From Gemmatimonadota bacterium (GTDB lineage: Bacteria; 4572-55; J002): a stretch of DNA of 30,195 nt. Below the pieces are notes generated by a model that did not search any database, was not told the origin of the DNA, and worked only from the letters and a program-made list of their open reading frames with translations. The position numbers and the translations under genes are program-made. The stretch spans positions 1-30,195 of the forward strand of contig RFFQ01000044.1 of NCBI GenBank assembly GCA_003697105.1. The letters are read 5' to 3'. This document shows positions 25,589 to 30,195 of the stretch, piece after piece. Numbering within the stretch: the stretch's first letter is position 1; every line of letters begins with the position of its first letter.

Positions 25589-26422
25589 TTATCGTACAAG
25601 TAAAATCGGGATCATGGTATTGCGCATAACGGTTTCGGTGGTACTGCCCAATAACAACTCATGGATACGATTTTCGCCATAAGCCCCCATCACAATAATA
25701 TCACACAGTTGGGCATCCGCAACGGCAATAATGCTTTTTTCTGGGGCGCCGTCTTCATGCAGATAGGTAACGGTGAGTTGGAAGGGGTCTAAGTAGGTTT
25801 TGGCGTCTTCGAGTTTCTCTGTTGCCCACTCCTCATCACCAACGACTAACACGATTACCTCCAGATCAATCTCCGATGCCATGTTCGCCGCCACGTGCAA
25901 TGCTTGTGTGGCGTGTTCATCCCCGTTATAAGCGATCAGAATTTTTGATACCGTTTGTACTTGATCCGACGTTACCAAAATGGGGCGGTTTGCTTTGCGA
26001 ACAACTGCTTCCAATGTCGAACCAAGTAGGACCGACGACCACGAGGCGTGTTCCCCGTGCCGCCCCATGGTGACCAAATCCACATGGGTGGCGGCATCGA
26101 TAATCTCTTTATTGACAATACCAACGGTGAGATTAGAGGCGTATTTTAAGCCGCTCTCTTGTACCAGTTCTTCCGCCGACTTGAGGATTGCTCGCCCTCG
26201 TTCCTCCAAAATGGCCCGAATTTGTGATTGATAGTTGACCAGCGGCGCTGCCCCCAGCGAGGCAGAAATATCATGCAACAACGGACCTTCCAACGCCCGG
26301 ACATCAATCACGTGTAATAATTGCAAGTGCGCGTTGTACTTATCACCAATCCGAATGGCATAATCTAATGCCGTCTGACTATATTCGGAACCGTCTAAAG
26401 GCACTAAAATGGTCTTAAACAT
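25589..26422 (-). CDS. Tandem universal stress protein (two UspA domains)
   Basis: A 277-residue cytoplasmic protein made of two UspA domains (residues about 1-150 and 158-277). Each begins with a beta-strand (TILVPLDGSEYS; KILIAYNGDEHA) and ends with a nucleotide-binding glycine motif. Domain 2 keeps the canonical G-x2-G-x9-G-S (GAYGENRIHELLLGS), while domain 1 has one extra residue between the second and third glycine (GRHG...LLGS). ATP binding is likely at least in domain 2. I start at the ATG at 26422: GGAG precedes it, and the consensus promoter lies inside the longer in-frame extension, which excludes upstream starts. It is the first gene of a two-gene unit with the DUF1858-like protein. 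Confidence 0.93.
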   Translation of the reverse strand: MFKTILVPLDGSEYSQTALDYAIRIGDKYNAHLQLLHVIDVRALEGPLLHDISASLGAAPLVNYQSQIRAILEERGRAILKSAEELVQESGLKYASNLTVGIVNKEIIDAATHVDLVTMGRHGEHASWSSVLLGSTLEAVVRKANRPILVTSDQVQTVSKILIAYNGDEHATQALHVAANMASEIDLEVIVLVVGDEEWATEKLEDAKTYLDPFQLTVTYLHEDGAPEKSIIAVADAQLCDIIVMGAYGENRIHELLLGSTTETVMRNTMIPILLVR

Positions 26423-26459
26423 GAGCTTATTCTCCAAATTAGGGGTCTTGGTGATGCGC

Positions 26460-26487
26460 ATTATAGCGACTTTCACCAATTTGTCAA
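26460..26487 (-). promoter_or_regulatory. Consensus sigma70 promoter of the stress-protein operon
   Basis: On the minus strand, TTGACA (26487-26482), a 16-nt spacer and TATAAT (26465-26460). Both boxes match the sigma70 consensus fully. Expected transcription start is near 26453, giving a leader of about 31 nt. Confidence 0.88.
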
Positions 26488-26544
26488 CAGAAAATTTACC
26501 CCCCGACCCCACCGAGCAAAAGACAAACCCCCTTGATAAACCCC

Positions 26545-26573
26545 TTGACATCTCCCTCAAATTAAGAGATTAT
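26545..26573 (+). promoter_or_regulatory. Candidate promoter of the receiver-kinase fusion gene
   Basis: TTGACA (26545-26550), a 17-nt spacer and GATTAT (26568-26573). The -35 box is perfect and the -10 box matches four of six. Expected transcription start is near 26580, so the hairpin at 26593-26616 would lie in the mRNA leader. Confidence 0.6.
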
Positions 26574-26592
26574 TAGAGTAATAACCCCCCAT

Positions 26593-26616
26593 CCTCTAAA
26601 AATCCGATTTTAGAGG
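26593..26616 (+). promoter_or_regulatory. Leader hairpin that sequesters the Shine-Dalgarno
   Basis: A perfect 9-bp stem CCTCTAAAA/TTTTAGAGG with a 6-nt loop. The 3' arm contains AGAGG (26612-26616), the only Shine-Dalgarno-like sequence before the ATG at 26626 (9-nt spacing), paired with CCTCT of the 5' arm. No gene reads into it that would need a terminator, and no T-run follows. It may be an RNA thermometer or other translational switch (inference). Confidence 0.6.
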
Positions 26617-26625
26617 TCTTATGCC

Positions 26626-28758
26626 ATGTCAAATTGTATTCTACTGGTTGAAGATAACGACGAATTCAGAGGAGCAATTCAATCCTATTTAGAATTGGAA
26701 GGATTCACAATCTACCCGGCCACTCAGGGTAAAGAAGCCCTCCATATATTGGAAGGTCACGCGGTGGATTGTATTCTTGCGGATATTATGATGCCCGTGA
26801 TGGATGGCTACGAATTATACCGCCGGGTGCAGGAAAATCCCCAATGGGCATGGATTCCTTTTGTGTTTTTAACGGCGAAAGGTACTGCTGAGGATATCCG
26901 GCAAGGTAAAGAACTTGGCGCAGATGATTATCTGGTCAAAACCGCCGAGCCGGAAGACATCATCGCCACAATTCGGGGCAAAATCAAACGCTCCCAAGCC
27001 CAAAAACAACATATCCCACCGGAAACCATCGCCGAGTATCGTACCCATCTGGCCCCCGGTGACCTCATCCGGCAACGGTACCAGATCATCCAAATATTGG
27101 GCGAAGGGGCGACAAGTCATGTCTATTTAGCGCAAGATACGACCCTGCCTGAGCGAACGGTGGCACTAAAACGGCTCCGCTTTACCCCCCAAATGAATGA
27201 TACGGAACAGAAACAAAACCGGCACTTATTTGAGCAAGAAGTACGCTTGTTAAGCCAGTTTCGGGAGCCTTGCTTTCCCCAATTGTATGATTTTTTTGAG
27301 GAGGGTGAGTTCTACTATTTGGTGATGGAATACATCGCCGGGGAAACACTTCTACAAAAAATTGATCGCGCCACTGACTTTTTCCCAGAAGAGCAGGTCA
27401 TTGAGTGGGGCATCAAGTGTTGCCAAGCGCTTTCGATTCTCCACACCCAAAATATCATCTTTCGGGATATGAAGCCGGGCAATATCATGATCACCCCTCA
27501 AAATCGGTTGGTTTTAATTGATTTTGGAGTCGCGCGGCTTTTCAAATATGTTCAACGGGATACCATTTTTGCCTGTACGGTGGCGTATGCCGCTCCCGAA
27601 CAATTACGGGGGTATTCCGATGCGCGCTCCGATATTTTCGGTTTGGGAGCGACCCTTTACCATGCCGCTACCCGCACCACCCGCACCGAGGAAACCTTTC
27701 CCCGTCCGCGGACACTGAACCCGAATATTTCACCCGCCTTGGAATACGTCATTACCAAAGCCCTTGAATTTGACCCAGATGACCGGTATCAAAGTGCCAC
27801 CGAATTTCAGCACGCCCTAGAACAAGTCCGTGCCCCGCACGTTGTCCCGGAAGAATCCTCCCCACCGGAAGTAACGGCGGCGCCTCCGCCCCCGATAGAA
27901 CCAACCCCCCAACACCCTTTTCAGACATCACCCCCGCTGATCAAAACGCCTTCTAAACCTCATAAAATCCCAACTTCGCACCGAATTCTTTTGAGTTTGT
28001 TAGGTGTCGTTGTGTTGGTTGGTTTTTCGTGGATGATCTTCCAACCCTCAGAACATGAGGATGTAACGCTCCAGCAAGTACCCGTAGAATCGACTCCGGC
28101 TGGGATGGTCCGCGTGCCGGGAGGGGTGTTTTGGATGGGCAATCCCGAAGGGTTTCCCGCGGAACGCCCGCAAATTCGGGTCGAATTAAACCCATTTTAT
28201 CTGGATCAGTACGAGGTCACCAATGCCGAATACCAACGTTTTGTGGATTCAACCGGGTATGATCCACCACCTCATTGGATTGGGGGGCGTTTTCCGCCGG
28301 GTAGCGGTCATCTACCGGTGACTTTTGTCTCCCAACCGGATGCTCAGGCGTATGCGGCGTGGGTTGACAAACGGTTACCCACCTCGGCAGAGTGGGAACG
28401 TGCCGCCAGAGGACTGGATGGACGGCTTTTCCCGTGGGGGAATACCTTTGATGCCAAAAAGAGCAATTTGCAAGGTGCGGAAGATGGCTATACGGCATTA
28501 GCACCGGTGGGTTCCCTACCAACAGACAAAAGCCCGCACGGTGTGTTCGATCTCGCGGGAAATGTCTCGGAATGGTGCCAGGATAATGTCCCGAATAAGG
28601 ACCCATTGGTGATTGTGCGGGGTGGACATTGGCAAGCCCCAGCAGACATTGCCCGGTGCACCTACAAACAGACGGTCCCGAAAACCGAACGCCGTGCCAC
28701 GCTGGGCTTCCGTTGTGCCATGGATGTCCAAAAAACATATTCTGCGAGCCGTGATTAG
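26626..28758 (+). CDS. Receiver-Ser/Thr protein kinase-TM-SUMF1 fusion protein
   Basis: A 710-residue signalling protein. Residues 3-120 form a receiver domain (E9/D10, phosphoacceptor D53, T83, K105; the usual Pro after this Lys is Thr106). Residues about 150-400 are a Hanks-type Ser/Thr kinase with glycine loop 158-169, K182 in VALKR, E205, catalytic D281/K283/N286, DFG at 299-301 and APE at 323-325. The HRD histidine is Phe279 (FRD). A Pro-rich linker (405-445) leads to one membrane helix (about 454-471), and residues 490-698 form a SUMF1/FGE-sulfatase-type domain (GGVFWMGN, EVTNAEYQRFV, RLPTSAEWERAARG, FPWGN, GNVSEW, RGGHW, GFRCA) that should lie outside the membrane. It lacks the paired cysteines of true formylglycine-generating enzymes; only C678 is near. 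The downstream gene lies 109 nt away on the same strand. Confidence 0.92.
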   Translation: MSNCILLVEDNDEFRGAIQSYLELEGFTIYPATQGKEALHILEGHAVDCILADIMMPVMDGYELYRRVQENPQWAWIPFVFLTAKGTAEDIRQGKELGADDYLVKTAEPEDIIATIRGKIKRSQAQKQHIPPETIAEYRTHLAPGDLIRQRYQIIQILGEGATSHVYLAQDTTLPERTVALKRLRFTPQMNDTEQKQNRHLFEQEVRLLSQFREPCFPQLYDFFEEGEFYYLVMEYIAGETLLQKIDRATDFFPEEQVIEWGIKCCQALSILHTQNIIFRDMKPGNIMITPQNRLVLIDFGVARLFKYVQRDTIFACTVAYAAPEQLRGYSDARSDIFGLGATLYHAATRTTRTEETFPRPRTLNPNISPALEYVITKALEFDPDDRYQSATEFQHALEQVRAPHVVPEESSPPEVTAAPPPPIEPTPQHPFQTSPPLIKTPSKPHKIPTSHRILLSLLGVVVLVGFSWMIFQPSEHEDVTLQQVPVESTPAGMVRVPGGVFWMGNPEGFPAERPQIRVELNPFYLDQYEVTNAEYQRFVDSTGYDPPPHWIGGRFPPGSGHLPVTFVSQPDAQAYAAWVDKRLPTSAEWERAARGLDGRLFPWGNTFDAKKSNLQGAEDGYTALAPVGSLPTDKSPHGVFDLAGNVSEWCQDNVPNKDPLVIVRGGHWQAPADIARCTYKQTVPKTERRATLGFRCAMDVQKTYSASRD

Positions 28759-28784
28759 TATGTTTTAGAAGTACACCGCACAGA

Positions 28785-28800
28785 TGACCCTCCCGGGTCA
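28785..28800 (+). other. Small hairpin in spacer
   Basis: TGACCC/GGGTCA with a TCCC loop, in the 109-nt spacer between the two plus-strand signalling genes. It has no T-run and is short, so it may be chance. Confidence 0.25.
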
Positions 28801-28867
28801 GGTCGTTCTGGGGATTTCGGCAGCGTAATCAAATGTAAGTTCCACTTATAAAGGAAGGATAGCCCAA

Positions 28868-30195
28868 ATGACCCAAATTTTGATTGTCGAAGATGAGCAA
28901 AGTTTACGAGAGGGGGTTGCAGAAGTTCTGGAACTGGAAGGCTACACCGTTTTAAGCGCTGAAAATGGGCAGATGGCATTAGACCTCCTCAACCAGCACC
29001 AACCCGATTTGATTGTGTGCGACATCATGATGCCGGAGTTAGACGGCTATGAGTTTTTGACCCGAGTTCGGCAAAACCCCCGGTTGAACACTGTTCCCTT
29101 CATCTTTTTGACGGCGAAAGTCTCCCACGATGACCAGCGCCATGGCATGAATTTAGGGGCGGATGATTATCTGACTAAGCCGTTTGACCCGGATGAGCTT
29201 ATTTCTGCTGTGGAAGCCCGGTTGGAACGGCACCAGAGCATGGTTGCCCCTTATGAAAAAGCACTGCAGGAGGCGAAATCAGAACAAGAGCGGATTCGCC
29301 AGTGCCTAGATGAAGCCGCCGAGCAATTCCGCCGCTTTATCCGGCTCTCCCCAGATGGCGTATTGATGATCGACCTTAAAGGCATCATTCATCTGGCAAA
29401 TCCAGCAATGCTACGGATGCTGAGAGCGGATCAACGGGATCACGTAGTCAAACACCCTATCCGCGATGTTCTGGTCGCAGAAGAAGTCAGCACAATGACC
29501 GCTTACTTACAGGATGTTATTGGAAATCCCGAACATCAAGGATTGCAGTTTGAAACCCAGTTTTTACGCCAAGATGGTACCACGTTCCTAGCCGAAGTGA
29601 CCATGGGATATTTTGAATTTGGTGACATCGCTGCCGCCCAACTGATTGTGCGCGATGTCACCGAACGGCGGCGGGTCGAAGCCGAGTTACGAGCCTTGAA
29701 TGAGCATAAAAACCGCTTTTTTAGCATCTTAGCCCATGATCTGCGCAATCCATTTACCGTCTTACTCGGTTCGATTGAACTCCTCATGGAAAATATCGAT
29801 GATTTTGACAAAACGGAAATTAAACGACTGGCGGAAACAATGGATATTTCGGCGAATACAGTATTTCGCCTCCTAGAGAATCTGTTACAATGGTCCCGGA
29901 TACAAATGGGACGGATGGAGATCGATCCCGCCCCGCTAGACCTCGCCGTGATTGCCACCCTAAACTTGGAATTGGTGCGAGAAAGCGCACAAGCAAAACA
30001 AATTCAGTTAATAAACCAGATCACTACCGAAATTCCCGCTTACGGAGATATGAACATGATCGATACCGTAATTCGGAATTTATTAACGAATGCTATCAAG
30101 TTTACACCGCCGGGCGGGAACGTTACAATTACCGCTCAGGTGAACGGAAATACGGCCGAACTGAGTGTCAGCGATACCGGAATCGGTATCAGCCC
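28868..30195 (+). CDS. Receiver-PAS-histidine kinase (3' end beyond window)
   Basis: At least 442 residues; the reading frame is open to the window end. Residues 3-120 are a receiver (E8/D9, phosphoacceptor D52, T82, K104 followed by P105). A coiled-coil linker (about 125-155) leads to a PAS domain (about 156-267, ending in RDVTERRRVEAEL). The kinase core has H290 in the H-box (ILAHDLRNPF), N408 in the N-box (RNLLTNAIKFTPPGG), and the first G-box DTGIGIS, where the window stops. The start ATG has AAGGAAGGA with an 8-base spacing. Its receiver closely resembles that of the upstream fusion protein (shared DIMMP, DGYE, PF/PFx-FLTAK and GADDYL blocks), so they look like paralogues, and the pair may be cotranscribed and exchange phosphate (inference). 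Confidence 0.92.
   Translation, partial: MTQILIVEDEQSLREGVAEVLELEGYTVLSAENGQMALDLLNQHQPDLIVCDIMMPELDGYEFLTRVRQNPRLNTVPFIFLTAKVSHDDQRHGMNLGADDYLTKPFDPDELISAVEARLERHQSMVAPYEKALQEAKSEQERIRQCLDEAAEQFRRFIRLSPDGVLMIDLKGIIHLANPAMLRMLRADQRDHVVKHPIRDVLVAEEVSTMTAYLQDVIGNPEHQGLQFETQFLRQDGTTFLAEVTMGYFEFGDIAAAQLIVRDVTERRRVEAELRALNEHKNRFFSILAHDLRNPFTVLLGSIELLMENIDDFDKTEIKRLAETMDISANTVFRLLENLLQWSRIQMGRMEIDPAPLDLAVIATLNLELVRESAQAKQIQLINQITTEIPAYGDMNMIDTVIRNLLTNAIKFTPPGGNVTITAQVNGNTAELSVSDTGIGIS

Noticed and set aside
26423-26560. Longer universal stress protein with 46 extra residues
   Set aside because: The consensus promoter (26460-26487) lies inside the extension, and the Usp fold begins at MFKTILVPLDG.
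28217-28738. 173-residue ORF antisense to the SUMF1 region
   Set aside because: It lies opposite well-conserved SUMF1 motifs and has no recognisable domain.

Overview
The window (30,195 bp, roughly balanced GC, standard code) looks like chromosomal DNA from an uncultured or little-studied Gram-negative bacterium of the FCB (Fibrobacteres-Chlorobi-Bacteroidetes) assemblage, for example a KSB1-, Calditrichota-, Ignavibacteria- or Marinimicrobia-like lineage. The main reason is that three secreted proteins end in the C-terminal sorting domain typical of type IX secretion cargo in these groups (YPNPFNP/VPNPFNP motif, then a conserved beta-sandwich ending in MVLLR/K or MLLLK). The lineage is inferred from protein style only; there is no rRNA or other phylogenetic marker here.

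Layout. (1) 260-1108: a small secreted protein with a choice-of-anchor V/Reeler-like domain. A strong bidirectional terminator separates it from (2) 1199-12036, minus strand: an uninterrupted nuoABCDHIJKLMN operon for an 11-subunit complex I without the NADH-oxidising module NuoEFG. It is driven from a good sigma70-type promoter at 12124-12152 and punctuated by hairpins at the D/H, K/L and L/M junctions. (3) 12317-14341, minus: a secreted M1 aminopeptidase with a sorting domain. It is divergent from (4) 14680-21465, plus: a 2261-residue secreted multidomain adhesin-like protein. That protein has a 310-residue composite repeat in which a ~115-residue module is nested inside every second beta-sandwich domain, followed by further Ig/cadherin-like domains, a dockerin-like calcium segment, a cohesin-like domain and the sorting domain. 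(5) 21599-22492, minus: an EamA-family permease. (6) 22575-25085, minus: a REC-PAS-GAF-PAS histidine kinase. (7) 25319-26422, minus: a tandem universal stress protein followed by a small acidic DUF1858-like protein, from a near-perfect sigma70 promoter. (8) 26626-30195, plus: a receiver-Ser/Thr kinase-TM-SUMF1 fusion whose ribosome binding site lies inside a 9-bp hairpin, then a receiver-PAS-histidine kinase that runs off the window end.

How the parts may work together. The nuo operon is core respiration, probably fed by ferredoxin or another donor instead of NADH (inference from the missing NuoEFG, which could lie elsewhere). The 21.6-30.2 kb part is a signalling neighbourhood: three proteins start with a receiver domain, and one of them links a receiver to a transmembrane Ser/Thr kinase with an extracytoplasmic SUMF1 domain. 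The most unusual items are that fusion with its sequestered ribosome binding site, the nested-domain repeat of the giant protein, and the DUF1858-like protein that lacks the cysteines of its family. I saw no mobile element, CRISPR array, tRNA or rRNA.
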